DNA from: Nitronereus sp964503895
GTDB lineage: Bacteria > Nitrospirota > Nitrospiria > Nitrospirales > UBA8639
Length of the DNA: 64,000 bases
Assembly: GCA_964503895.1 (NCBI GenBank)
Contig: CAZDCF010000001.1
Location: forward strand, 62,001 to 126,000
Direction: 5' to 3'
In this document: in pieces, positions 8,092 through 16,017 of the stretch
Layout: each line of letters starts with the position of its first letter
How positions within the stretch are numbered: the stretch's first letter is position 1
Notes under the pieces: model-generated
Databases searched by the model: none
The model's input: the letters and a program-made list of their open reading frames with translations, nothing else
What the model was told of the DNA's origin: nothing
Position numbers and translations under genes: made by a program

Positions 8092-8427
8092 ATGTATTTA
8101 GTTGCAAACATTGATACCGATATATGCGCTGCAACCAGTTGCAAGTTGTGCACGCAGTTTTGTCCTGAGGCCAATACCATCCAGTACAATAACGAAGCTG
8201 GTCAGGCGAAGGGGTTGAAATATGGATCAGCCTATGTGGCTGTGGACCGGTGTAAAGGTTGCGCGCAATGCGTTTGGGTTTGTGACAACATGGCTAAACA
8301 TAATGCCATTAAAATGGAAATGATTGATCAAATTGGGGAAGCTGCAATGACGGAGAATATCACCTATTCGGGTGACTACTCTGAGCAGAATAGTACGGCT
8401 AAGTTGGCCAATCCAGTTCGCGGATAA
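8092..8427 (+). CDS. forD: 2-oxoacid:ferredoxin oxidoreductase, delta (2x[4Fe-4S] ferredoxin-like) subunit
   Basis: A 111-residue iron-sulfur subunit with two four-cysteine sets. The first is C12-x4-C17-x2-C20-x3-C24-Pro. The second is C54-x2-C57-x2-C60-x3-C64, which lacks the usual following proline. It would pass electrons between external ferredoxin and the catalytic subunits. The first set has four residues between its first two cysteines rather than two, a feature worth comparing with homologues. AGAGAGGGAA lies just before the ATG, and the gap from the gamma gene is 23 bp. Confidence 0.85.
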   Translation: MYLVANIDTDICAATSCKLCTQFCPEANTIQYNNEAGQAKGLKYGSAYVAVDRCKGCAQCVWVCDNMAKHNAIKMEMIDQIGEAAMTENITYSGDYSEQNSTAKLANPVRG

Positions 8428-8486
8428 GAGTTCCTGGTAGACTGGACAGAGTCGTTTTTTCATAAAATAATGATTGGAGTTTGAAA

Positions 8487-9242
8487 GTGGGGACAACTGA
8501 GTTAGAGAGAATTGTTGAGCCGGGTCCTGCCGGGTTTCATCCCCCCTCTGCTGCTGAATTGGGAGTTCTTCCACCAATGCCGAACAATGGGTTAACCTTT
8601 GGCCATGAAGTATCGGAGGAGAAAGCGCTGGAAGAAATGGCGAAAGCCATGTTTACGAGAAACAATGCGACAATTTTCCCTGGACCTCTTGTCCTTTGGA
8701 ACTGGAATGATCATGCGGCTGATAAAGCAAAGGCCGTGCTTGAATTGGCAGCACAGATTCCAGAAGTGTTGATTATTCCTATGCCGGATTATCGTCCGAA
8801 GTACCCGAAAATCGAACCACAAGAAGTGATCAATCCAAATCACCCAAATCTCACCATTTGGGGCAATAAAATTGAAGTATGTATTTTTATTGGTGTGCAT
8901 TGTCATTATGCCAATCTGACGCTCAAAATGATTCGGGCCGGGACAAACTGCTGGACTTCAGCGATTTGCGCGGAACAGGGCCATGAGGATGCTATGTTTA
9001 CGATCCGTGATTCGGATGCCGCAAAAATCAGAAAAGCCGCCGAGGTCTTCAAGCGCGTGCGCGAGGAAATGGGTATAAAGCTCCCTAAGGATGGGGCAAA
9101 TGTCCGCTTCACGGGGCTACAGTCTGCTGTCCATGATGGCAAATCTCATACCAATCCATTGGATATTGATCTTGGGGGTGAAGGAATTGGGAGTGCTGCT
9201 GCCTTTGGTCATAAGGCAGAGGATATGCAACGAGAAGGTTAG
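8487..9242 (+). CDS. forE: 2-oxoacid:ferredoxin oxidoreductase, epsilon (fifth) subunit
   Basis: A 251-residue protein lacking TPP, CoA or iron-sulfur signatures. From position in the five-gene operon I assign it as the extra subunit found in aerobic reverse-TCA organisms. I recall similar proteins being labelled 'carbon monoxide dehydrogenase beta subunit family' in databases; that name should not be taken to mean CO oxidation. Notable stretches are GPLVLWNWNDHAADKA, a Pro-rich MPDYRPKYPKIEP, and FIGVHCHYANLTLKMIRAG with clustered His/Cys. The GTG at 8487 is preferred over the TTG at 8481 because GGAG at 8476-8479 is 7 bases from it. The role within the complex is unknown to me; oxygen protection is speculation. 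Confidence 0.72.
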   Translation: MGTTELERIVEPGPAGFHPPSAAELGVLPPMPNNGLTFGHEVSEEKALEEMAKAMFTRNNATIFPGPLVLWNWNDHAADKAKAVLELAAQIPEVLIIPMPDYRPKYPKIEPQEVINPNHPNLTIWGNKIEVCIFIGVHCHYANLTLKMIRAGTNCWTSAICAEQGHEDAMFTIRDSDAAKIRKAAEVFKRVREEMGIKLPKDGANVRFTGLQSAVHDGKSHTNPLDIDLGGEGIGSAAAFGHKAEDMQREG

Positions 9243-9316
9243 AAACTATTTGATGAACATCGTCCTTTCCGACAGCGAAAGGAACGTACGTATCTACCTA
9301 CTAAAGGGGTTGAGCC

Positions 9317-10666
9317 ATGAGTGACGCATTGGAAGCAGAAGTCAAAACAAATCCACAGGGCGACCCAATCACGAGCGCCGCACCAGCGCCTTCCCCGAAA
9401 GAAGGAGGAAGGAAAGACCCTCATGCAGAGGCAAAAAAACAACAAGAGGTAACTCCCGAATATATGTTTTCTGAGGCGCCTCGGGAGAGAGAGTTTATCA
9501 CTGGCAGTGAGGCGGCAAAGGAAGCGGTACGTCGATCAAATGTGGATTTTTCCGTTGCCTATCCTATTACCCCGCAGAGCGAAACGATGCAGCTTATTGG
9601 GGTGCTCTATGGCGAAGGGTACGTCAAAGAATATTACCGGGGCGAAGAAGAATATGGCGTGATGTCTGCGATTGCAGGTGGTTCACGCGCAGGGGTACGT
9701 TGCTTTACAGCAACTGCTGGCCCAGGGACCCTTCGTGGGCTTGAGCCTATTGCTTCTTGGCCTGGTCACCGCTTGCCGGCTGTGGCGATGTTTACCTGTC
9801 GTGTGGTCAATGCTCCCTTAGCTATTCAACCTGATAATATTGAGGTGTCCTACTTGTTGAATTGCGGAATGATTGTGTTCCATGCTGAAAACCAGCAGGA
9901 TTTGTTCGATATGATTATGAAGGCGTTCATCATCAGTGAGAAAAATGATGTGACTCTTCCGGTTGGGGTGTGTTGCGATGGGTTTTTCGTTACCCACGCT
10001 CGCGGGTATTGTTCTATGCAGGATAGAAGCCTCAAGTTACCTAGTCGTCAAGCTTGGCGTGGCGCCGTGCCGGTTTTAGACGCAGAAAATCCGCCTGCCC
10101 GGCTCTCGCGCGATGCCCCGGTGCAAAAGTCAAATTTCATGGCCTACAATATTCATGCGGTATGGCAACAGGAAATCTGGGCTGCGGTGGAGCGGTCGCG
10201 AAAATATATTGATCTGTATATGGATGGTTTAATTGATGTTCAAGATGTTGAAGGGGCCGATGTGATTTTAATCGCCTCTGGAAGTGCGGCTGCACAATCA
10301 AAAGAAGCCATTCGGATATGTAAGGACAAGGGTATTCATGCAGGGCTGATTAAGATTAAATCTCTTCGGCCATTCCCCACAAGGGAGTTGCGGAAGCTTT
10401 GTGGGAATGCCAAGCTTATTGTGGTGCCGGAATTTAATTATGTTGGGTGGTTAGCCAAAGATGTGGCGACTGCTATTTATGGGTACTCCAAAGCTAAAAT
10501 CGTTGCAGGTCCCCATGTGTATGGGGGCATGTCCATGCCGGTAGAAATGATCTTTGATGAAATTGAGTGTGGATTAACTGGTAAAAAGTCTGCGACGGTG
10601 CCGTCCTCAGCAATTATGGGTGTTGTTGATCAAGAAGCGGTATCCCATTTTATGCAGAATATATAA
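9317..10666 (+). CDS. forA: 2-oxoacid:ferredoxin oxidoreductase, alpha subunit
   Basis: A 449-residue alpha subunit. After a low-complexity N-terminal extension of about 45 residues (rich in Ala, Pro, Lys) comes the pyrimidine-binding domain: ITGSEAAKEAVRRS near residue 62, YPITPQSETMQ, EEEYGVMSAIAGGSRAG, and TATAGPGTLRGLEPI. The C-terminal domain II has DVILIASGSAAAQSKEA near residue 313 and AGLIKIKSLRPFP. It closes the operon 74 bp after the epsilon gene, and a strong terminator follows. The N-terminal extension is unusual compared with archaeal alpha subunits. Confidence 0.88.
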   Translation: MSDALEAEVKTNPQGDPITSAAPAPSPKEGGRKDPHAEAKKQQEVTPEYMFSEAPREREFITGSEAAKEAVRRSNVDFSVAYPITPQSETMQLIGVLYGEGYVKEYYRGEEEYGVMSAIAGGSRAGVRCFTATAGPGTLRGLEPIASWPGHRLPAVAMFTCRVVNAPLAIQPDNIEVSYLLNCGMIVFHAENQQDLFDMIMKAFIISEKNDVTLPVGVCCDGFFVTHARGYCSMQDRSLKLPSRQAWRGAVPVLDAENPPARLSRDAPVQKSNFMAYNIHAVWQQEIWAAVERSRKYIDLYMDGLIDVQDVEGADVILIASGSAAAQSKEAIRICKDKGIHAGLIKIKSLRPFPTRELRKLCGNAKLIVVPEFNYVGWLAKDVATAIYGYSKAKIVAGPHVYGGMSMPVEMIFDEIECGLTGKKSATVPSSAIMGVVDQEAVSHFMQNI

Positions 10667-10697
10667 TCAGGTGTCATACACGCACCACGTGAAACAT

Positions 10698-10745
10698 AAC
10701 TAAAAAGCGCCCCCTCAGCTATCATGAGGCGGGCGCTTTTTAGTT
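10698..10745 (+). terminator. Strong intrinsic terminator closing the oxidoreductase operon
   Basis: AACTAAAAAGCGCC at 10698-10711 pairs with GGCGCTTTTTAGTT at 10732-10745, with inner pairing of CCTCA and TGAGG around a 7-base loop. The descending arm contains TTTTT. The A-rich ascending arm means it can also work leftward. Confidence 0.85.
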
Positions 10746-10898
10746 GGGAATAGAGGTTCACATTCTTCTCGCCTCTTGTTAAGCTCTGTGCCATATTTAA
10801 CCGATCTTTTTACCAAAACAAGTGAAAAAATCTCGGAGTTTTAATTACTGGCTTTCTCTTCTGAGTTTTTCAGAAAGAATGGCTCGGGCTGTGCGCTT

Positions 10899-11681
10899 AT
10901 GACGATTTTAGTGGCGAATGATGATGGTATTGATTCCCCTGGAATCCGAGCACTGGCTAAGGCCCTAAAAGTTCTTGGTGATGTGTGGGTCGTTGCTCCA
11001 GATCGGGTCCAAAATTCGACGGGCCGAGCCATTACCTTGCATAAACCCCTGAGGTTGAACCAAATCAATCGGCAAATGTTTTCCGTAAATGGAACACCAT
11101 CCGATTGTATTACTTTGGCTGTAGGTCAACTTTTGAAGGGCCGGGATTTAGATCTTGTTGTTTCGGGAATCAATAAGGGTTTGAATCTTGGTGATGATGT
11201 GACTAATTCCGGCACGGTTGCTGCTGCGTTGGAAGGGGCGATTCGGGGTATTCCTTCAATTGCGGTCTCTATGGATGGGCAACAACGTTTCCGTTTCCTT
11301 CAAGGCGCAAAAGTTGCCGTCGAAATTGCCAAAATGGTGCTGGGGAAAGGGCTCCCTCCAGACACTCTGTTGAACATCAATATTCCCGATCTTCCGGCGC
11401 ATTCCCTCAAGGGAATGCGATTTACCTCCTTAAGTCGTCGGCGATACAAAGATCCCGTGGTGGAGAAAATCGATCCACGCGGAGGTAAATATTATTGGAT
11501 TGCTGGAGAGCAAGTAACGTGGAATAGAAAGAAACATTCGGATATTGATGCCATTGCGAATGGGTATGTGTCCCTAACCCCATTGCATTTTGATATGACG
11601 CAGTACCGTGCCCTCACTGAACTTCAGGCATGGGAACGGACCTTAAATAAACATGTGCGTTCTATTCGGAAATTGTCATGA
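10899..11681 (+). CDS. surE: 5'/3'-nucleotidase SurE
   Basis: A 260-residue cytoplasmic phosphatase of the SurE family. The opening MTILVANDDGIDSPGIRAL contains the metal-binding Asp-Asp pair (residues 8-9). Further family blocks are VVAPDRVQNSTGRAIT, VNGTPSDCITLAV and VVSGINKGLNLGDDV, the last with the conserved Asn. It dephosphorylates nucleoside monophosphates. No good ribosome binding site precedes the ATG at 10899, but the conserved N-terminus fixes the start. Its stop overlaps the next start by 4 bases (ATGA), so the two are translationally coupled. Confidence 0.93.
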   Translation: MTILVANDDGIDSPGIRALAKALKVLGDVWVVAPDRVQNSTGRAITLHKPLRLNQINRQMFSVNGTPSDCITLAVGQLLKGRDLDLVVSGINKGLNLGDDVTNSGTVAAALEGAIRGIPSIAVSMDGQQRFRFLQGAKVAVEIAKMVLGKGLPPDTLLNINIPDLPAHSLKGMRFTSLSRRRYKDPVVEKIDPRGGKYYWIAGEQVTWNRKKHSDIDAIANGYVSLTPLHFDMTQYRALTELQAWERTLNKHVRSIRKLS

Positions 11682-12298
11682 TCCACGAACTATATGATTG
11701 GGTATTGTCGTGGTCTGCATCACCATACGCGGTGCCGGTTTTGTTTGTCCTTTCCTTCGCGGAGGCTTCCTTTTTCCTGTTGCCACCCGATGTTCTCTTG
11801 ATGGCCCTAACATTAGGAAATTCGACTTTGGGAATGTACTACGCCGCTATCACGACTGTAGGTTCCGTGTTGGGTGGCATATTTGGGTATGCGATTGGAT
11901 GGTGGGGGGGCAGGCCGCTGCTGATTCGGGTTATTGGTCAAGAGCGGGTGGCCACAGTTCATCAAGTATTCGAGCGTTATGAAGGATGGGCGATTCTCAT
12001 TGCAGGTTTGACGCCAGTTCCGTATAAAGTATTTACTCTTGGCGCAGGGGCCTTTTATGTGAACTTTAAGGTCTTCATTATTGCGTCATTGGTCAGTCGT
12101 GGTGCTCGTTTTGTTCTGGTTGCAGGTACCATCCAGTTCTTTGGGCCTTGGGTTAAAGAAGTCATCGAAAAATACTTTAACCTATTTACCATTATACTCG
12201 TTGCCTTGATTGGAGCTGGGTTTTTGGCGGTCAAGGTGCACGCCAAAAAATCCATGAAGCCATCTCCATCCCCAAACGGTGGAATTAATACACCGTGA
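11678..12298 (+). CDS. YqaA/DedA-family membrane protein (VTT domain)
   Basis: A 206-residue inner-membrane protein with about five hydrophobic segments, of the SNARE-associated (VTT/DedA) superfamily and closest by eye to YqaA. Diagnostic pieces are LSFAEASFFLLPPDVLLMAL (residues 24-43), a Gly-rich LGGIFGYAIGWWGGRPL, and LTPVPYKVFTLGAGAFYVNF. Members are implicated in lipid scrambling or undecaprenyl-phosphate and proton-coupled transport; the substrate here is unknown. It overlaps surE by 4 bases and cysS by 4 bases. Confidence 0.82.
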   Translation: MIHELYDWVLSWSASPYAVPVLFVLSFAEASFFLLPPDVLLMALTLGNSTLGMYYAAITTVGSVLGGIFGYAIGWWGGRPLLIRVIGQERVATVHQVFERYEGWAILIAGLTPVPYKVFTLGAGAFYVNFKVFIIASLVSRGARFVLVAGTIQFFGPWVKEVIEKYFNLFTIILVALIGAGFLAVKVHAKKSMKPSPSPNGGINTP

Positions 12299-13758
12299 AG
12301 ATTTTCAATACCCTTACGAACCAAAAAGAAGAATTCGTTCCATTAAACGCCAAACGAGTTGGTATGTATGTCTGCGGCGTAACAGTGTATGACGAATGCC
12401 ATCTTGGTCATGCTCGCAGTGCCATTGTCTTTGATATCATCAGGAGTTATTTCCAATATAGGGGTTATCATGTCAACTATGTCAAAAACTTTACGGACGT
12501 GGATGACAAGATTCTTGATCGAGCTGCAGAAGAATCTATCCCTTGGAATCAGGTCACAGGCAAATACGTAAAGGCCTATTATCGGGACATGCATCGATTA
12601 GGAGTGAGCAATCCGAATATTGAGCCAAAAGCCACGGAGTATATGAAAGAAATTATTGAAACGATTCAGGTATTGGTGGAAAAAGGGTATGCCTATCAAG
12701 TTGATCAGGATGTGTTCTATAAAGTCTCAGCCTTTACAGAATATGGTCAACTGGGACGGAGGAAGCTGGAAGATATGCAGGCTGGCGCTCGTGTTGAAAT
12801 TGATCTTCGCAAACGAGACCCGATGGACTTCGCCTTATGGAAAGGGGCCAAACCCGGAGAACCTTCCTGGGATAGTCCATGGGGTCCAGGGCGGCCAGGG
12901 TGGCATATTGAATGTTCGGCCATGTCCGTGCATCACCTTGGAGGCGTTTTTGATATTCATGGCGGGGGAAAGGATTTGATTTTTCCGCACCATGAAAATG
13001 AAATAGCTCAGTCCTGTGCTGCGACCGGGAAGGATTTTGCGAAATTTTGGGTTCACAATGGATTTGTGACTATTGATGAAGAGAAAATGTCAAAATCGTT
13101 GGGGAACTTTTTTACGGTAAGAGAAGTTTTTGATCAGTCCAATTGTCCAGAACGTGTGACTGCGGAGACTTTGCGTTTTTTTCTTTTGGGTGCCCACTAT
13201 CGAAGTGACGTCAATTTTTCTAATCAAATCGTATCAGAAGCAAAAGTTGCTCTAGATAATTTGTATGGCTTGTTTCAACGGTTGGAAGAGTCAGCTGCAA
13301 CTGGGACTGCCGAAGAATCTTCACTATCACTAAGACTTTGTCAATTTACCAAGGCGTTTGAAGAAGCTATGGATGACGATTTTAATACTCCAAAAGCCAT
13401 TGCGGAGTTCCAGCAACTTCGAACCGATGTGAATCAGTTGCTAACCATGGGCCTGTCTGATGCCGATCGAAAGTTAGGGCGAGAAACATTTCGTCGCTGT
13501 GGGGAGCCCTTGGGACTCTTTCAAGTCCCTACTCATGAATGGGTGTTTCGTCCCTTAGTGTTTGGTGAGGCTGCAGCATCAATGAAGGAGAATAAAAAGG
13601 AACTGACGGATGAGTGGATTGAACAGCAGATTCAACAAAGAGCGCAAGCAAGACTCCGGAAAGACTTCGCCGCCGCGGACCACATCCGGAAAGACTTGGC
13701 GGTCCAAGGCATTATCATCGAAGACCGTCCGGATGGAATTACGCGATGGAAGCGGTGA
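12295..13758 (+). CDS. cysS: Cysteinyl-tRNA synthetase
   Basis: A 487-residue class I aminoacyl-tRNA synthetase. The HIGH-like site is HLGHARS starting at H36, next to the zinc-binding Cys in YVCGVTVYD. The KMSKS loop is exact at residues 264-268. A central FPHHENEIAQSCAATG and PGWHIECSAMS are specific for CysRS. It charges tRNA-Cys. The start is a GTG overlapping the stop of the upstream gene (GTGA). The end overlaps the start of rlmB by 26 bases, a common genomic pairing. Confidence 0.95.
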   Translation: MKIFNTLTNQKEEFVPLNAKRVGMYVCGVTVYDECHLGHARSAIVFDIIRSYFQYRGYHVNYVKNFTDVDDKILDRAAEESIPWNQVTGKYVKAYYRDMHRLGVSNPNIEPKATEYMKEIIETIQVLVEKGYAYQVDQDVFYKVSAFTEYGQLGRRKLEDMQAGARVEIDLRKRDPMDFALWKGAKPGEPSWDSPWGPGRPGWHIECSAMSVHHLGGVFDIHGGGKDLIFPHHENEIAQSCAATGKDFAKFWVHNGFVTIDEEKMSKSLGNFFTVREVFDQSNCPERVTAETLRFFLLGAHYRSDVNFSNQIVSEAKVALDNLYGLFQRLEESAATGTAEESSLSLRLCQFTKAFEEAMDDDFNTPKAIAEFQQLRTDVNQLLTMGLSDADRKLGRETFRRCGEPLGLFQVPTHEWVFRPLVFGEAAASMKENKKELTDEWIEQQIQQRAQARLRKDFAAADHIRKDLAVQGIIIEDRPDGITRWKR

Positions 13759-14494
13759 GTCAGGGGAGCGGATTTTTGGCGTCCATGCAGTAACCGAAGC
13801 GCTTCGGGCCAGGACCAGGAGTTTTGTCAAAATCCTACTTGTCCGACGTGATCACCGGTTCTCTAAGATCATTCAATTGGCCAATTCTCAAGGAATTCCG
13901 TTGGCTGTGGAACCAAGACCCTACCTGGATCGAATGGTTTTTCGAGGCGAGAGTCATCAAGGGGTGATTGGTTTGGTGGCTGCAAAAGCTTACGATACGG
14001 AAGAACAAATTCTTTCTCGCGTGGCTAATCAACAAGATCCCCCTTTTCTTTTAGCCTTGGATGGCATAGAAGATCCTCAAAATTTAGGCGCAATCATTCG
14101 GACAGCGGAGGCAGCTGGGGTGCACGGAATTTTTATCCCAGATCGACGTTCTGTAGGGCTTACCTCAACTGTGGCCAGAACATCTGCTGGGGCTCTCGAG
14201 TATATGGCAGTGGCGCGGTGTTCGAACATTGGGAAATTGATTGAACGAATTCAAGATCAAGGTATTTCAGCTGTGGCTTTTCATCCAAACGCTACACAGT
14301 CTTACGATGCCGTGAAGATGAATGGCCCTACTATGCTAGTATTTGGTGGAGAAGGGAAAGGGGTTCGACCTGGTGTCCTTCAGAAATGTCAAAAACAGGC
14401 GAAAATTCCGATGTTAGGACAAGTGGAGTCTCTCAATGTCTCCGTCAGTGTAGGTGTGGTGGTATTTGAGGTTATACGCCAGCGGAAGAAGTAA
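13733..14494 (+). CDS. rlmB: 23S rRNA (guanosine-2'-O)-methyltransferase, RlmB/TrmH family
   Basis: A 253-residue SPOUT-class methyltransferase. The N-terminal substrate-binding domain begins with ERIFGVHAVTEALRA near residue 14. The C-terminal catalytic knot has LDGIEDPQNLGAIIRTAEAAG near 108, LVFGGEGKGVRPG near 203 and ESLNVSVSVGVVVFE near 232, the three SPOUT motifs. RlmB methylates one guanosine in the 23S rRNA peptidyl-transferase region. The frame is open far into cysS; the ATG at 13733 gives the usual length, with a short overlap. It ends only 14 bp before the convergent LuxR-type gene. Confidence 0.88.
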   Translation: MELRDGSGESGERIFGVHAVTEALRARTRSFVKILLVRRDHRFSKIIQLANSQGIPLAVEPRPYLDRMVFRGESHQGVIGLVAAKAYDTEEQILSRVANQQDPPFLLALDGIEDPQNLGAIIRTAEAAGVHGIFIPDRRSVGLTSTVARTSAGALEYMAVARCSNIGKLIERIQDQGISAVAFHPNATQSYDAVKMNGPTMLVFGGEGKGVRPGVLQKCQKQAKIPMLGQVESLNVSVSVGVVVFEVIRQRKK

Positions 14495-14508
14495 AGTGAG
14501 GGAAACTC

Positions 14509-14769
14509 TTATCGAATCTGAATAAGCCCTTCTTGGATTGCCGCATTCAGGAGTTGAGCGGCGTTCGAAACTCGAACTTTTTTCATCATGTTAGCCCGAT
14601 GGGCTTCAACTGTTTTTACACTGATTTTAAGTCGTTGGGCAATCTCTTTATTCTTCAGCCCAGCCCAGATCAACTGGAGAATTTCCTGCTCACGTTCGGT
14701 TAGGGTTTCAGGACGTTTCCGTTTCGAGGTAAAGACATCGCCTTTTTTTGTTCGAGCTTGGACCACCAT
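14509..14769 (-). CDS. Stand-alone LuxR-type helix-turn-helix protein
   Basis: An 86-residue protein that is little more than a GerE/LuxR DNA-binding domain. LTEREQEILQLIWAGLKNKE (residues 23-42) is followed by the recognition helix ISVKTVEAHRANMMKKVRV and a final NAAQLLNAAIQEG. No receiver or ligand-binding domain precedes it, only about 20 basic residues. It may be a constitutive regulator or may depend on a separate partner. It is convergent with rlmB and divergent from the prepilin peptidase gene, whose promoter it could in principle control; no binding site was identified. Confidence 0.82.
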   Translation of the reverse strand: MVVQARTKKGDVFTSKRKRPETLTEREQEILQLIWAGLKNKEIAQRLKISVKTVEAHRANMMKKVRVSNAAQLLNAAIQEGLIQIR

Positions 14770-14897
14770 AAGACACCGTTTTGTTTCAGATGAATTATGT
14801 AGGGGATTCTAGCAGCCTGTTTATTTAAAAGTAAAGTGTATAAATTAAGCATTTCACCCGATATAAGTGGATTTTTTCTTCATCATAAGATGCAGAT

Positions 14898-15671
14898 ATG
14901 ACAGATTCTTGGTGGCTCCATTTGTGCGCTTTCCCGATCGGTTTATTGGTAGGAAGTTTCCTCAATATCTGTGTGTCCCGACTACCTGATGGTCAGTCCG
15001 TTGTTTTCGAAATATCCCAGTGCCCGTCTTGTCATTTTCCCATAGCCTGGTCCGACAATATTCCAGTTCTTGGTTGCATTTGGCGTGGTCGTCGTTGTCG
15101 TCATTGCCAATCCTCAATTTCCCTGCGCTATCCCATTATCGAACTGTTGAACGGTCTGGGGTATGTTGGGGTTGTAATTGTCTTTGGATGGACTGTGGCT
15201 GCTGTTGTCTATGCCCTTTTTTATTCGTCTTTATTGGTAGTGGCCTGGATTGATTTCAATCATTTCATTATACCTGACGTCATTTCCTTGCCGGGTATTG
15301 TCATTGGTCTAGGGGCAGCCGTGACGGTGTTGCCGATTGGATTTATGAATTCCCTAATAGGTGTTTTAATCGGAGGGGGGATTCTTTGGTTTTTAGATAT
15401 TCTGAGTCCTTATATGTTTGGAAAAGAAGGCCTAGGCGGAGGAGATATCAAGCTGCTAGCTATGATTGGAGCCTTTTTGGGATGGCAGCCCGTATTAGTA
15501 ACTCTGATACTCGCGTCGTTATTTGGGGCCTTGGTGGGGATTGGATTGTTGGTCTTTAAGATGGTGAAACGCGGCTACCATATTCCCTTTGGACCGTTTC
15601 TCGTGTTTGGAGCCATCATAGCATTATTTTTTAATTCGAATATCATGGAGTGGTACCTTGGTGTCCTATAA
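14898..15671 (+). CDS. pilD: Type IV prepilin peptidase / N-methyltransferase (A24 family)
   Basis: A 257-residue polytopic membrane protein. The N-terminal methylase region has the GSFLNICVSRLP signature (residues 19-30) and the zinc-binding Cys pairs CPSC and CRHC. The two catalytic aspartates of the A24 peptidase are in VAWIDFNHFIIPD near residue 119 and GGGDIKLLAMIGAFLGW near residue 185. It cleaves and methylates type IV pilin or type II secretion pseudopilin leaders. No pilin or secretion genes are adjacent, so it is an orphan here. Confidence 0.92.
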   Translation: MTDSWWLHLCAFPIGLLVGSFLNICVSRLPDGQSVVFEISQCPSCHFPIAWSDNIPVLGCIWRGRRCRHCQSSISLRYPIIELLNGLGYVGVVIVFGWTVAAVVYALFYSSLLVVAWIDFNHFIIPDVISLPGIVIGLGAAVTVLPIGFMNSLIGVLIGGGILWFLDILSPYMFGKEGLGGGDIKLLAMIGAFLGWQPVLVTLILASLFGALVGIGLLVFKMVKRGYHIPFGPFLVFGAIIALFFNSNIMEWYLGVL

Positions 15672-16017
15672 GTGTCTTTAAACCAAGGAAGCAAAAGGCG
15701 GGCTTTTTGATATTCACTGTACAATTGCAAAATAAAATCCGTCCTTACCACCCACCCCGTTTGGGTTAGATCCTGGAGGGAGGTATTTTGCTGTTTGGAT
15801 AGATTATTTTCCTGTAACTCTTTGAAACAAAAGAAAATTAGCATAGTGCTTTCATGAGATTAGGTTCCAAAGTGTCCGTTTTCTGGGCCTTTCGTCTCCC
15901 CCATGTTCTGGGTCTTCTGGTTGATTGCGACCAGAGAGAAATCTTATTAGAATCCGTAGTTCCGTGTCCTAGTTTTGTTAGATTCTAAATATCACCCACC
16001 TTAACAAAGGTTTCGTT
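15672..16017. other. 346-bp region upstream of the ATP-citrate lyase cluster
   Basis: No credible coding frame was found. An 89-codon leftward frame at 15575-15844 runs into the prepilin peptidase gene and looks non-coding. A candidate promoter for the cluster is at 15921-15950. AAAGG at about 16003-16008 probably serves as ribosome binding site for aclB. No obvious operator palindrome was seen. Confidence 0.5.
15921..15950 (+). promoter_or_regulatory. Candidate promoter of the aclBA-acn-frd-suc cluster
   Basis: TTGATT at 15921-15926 and TATTAG at 15945-15950 are separated by 18 bp. An overlapping TAGAAT at 15948-15953 has a better -10 but a 21-bp spacer. The match is modest, and its value rests on position about 65 bp upstream of the first gene. 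Confidence 0.3.

Noticed and set aside
8487..9242. True carbon monoxide dehydrogenase subunit
   Set aside because: No CODH metal-binding cysteine set or other CODH genes are present; location in the oxidoreductase operon explains it better.
15575..15844. 89-codon leftward frame upstream of aclB
   Set aside because: It overlaps the prepilin peptidase gene antisense, has no ribosome binding site and a composition like non-coding sequence.
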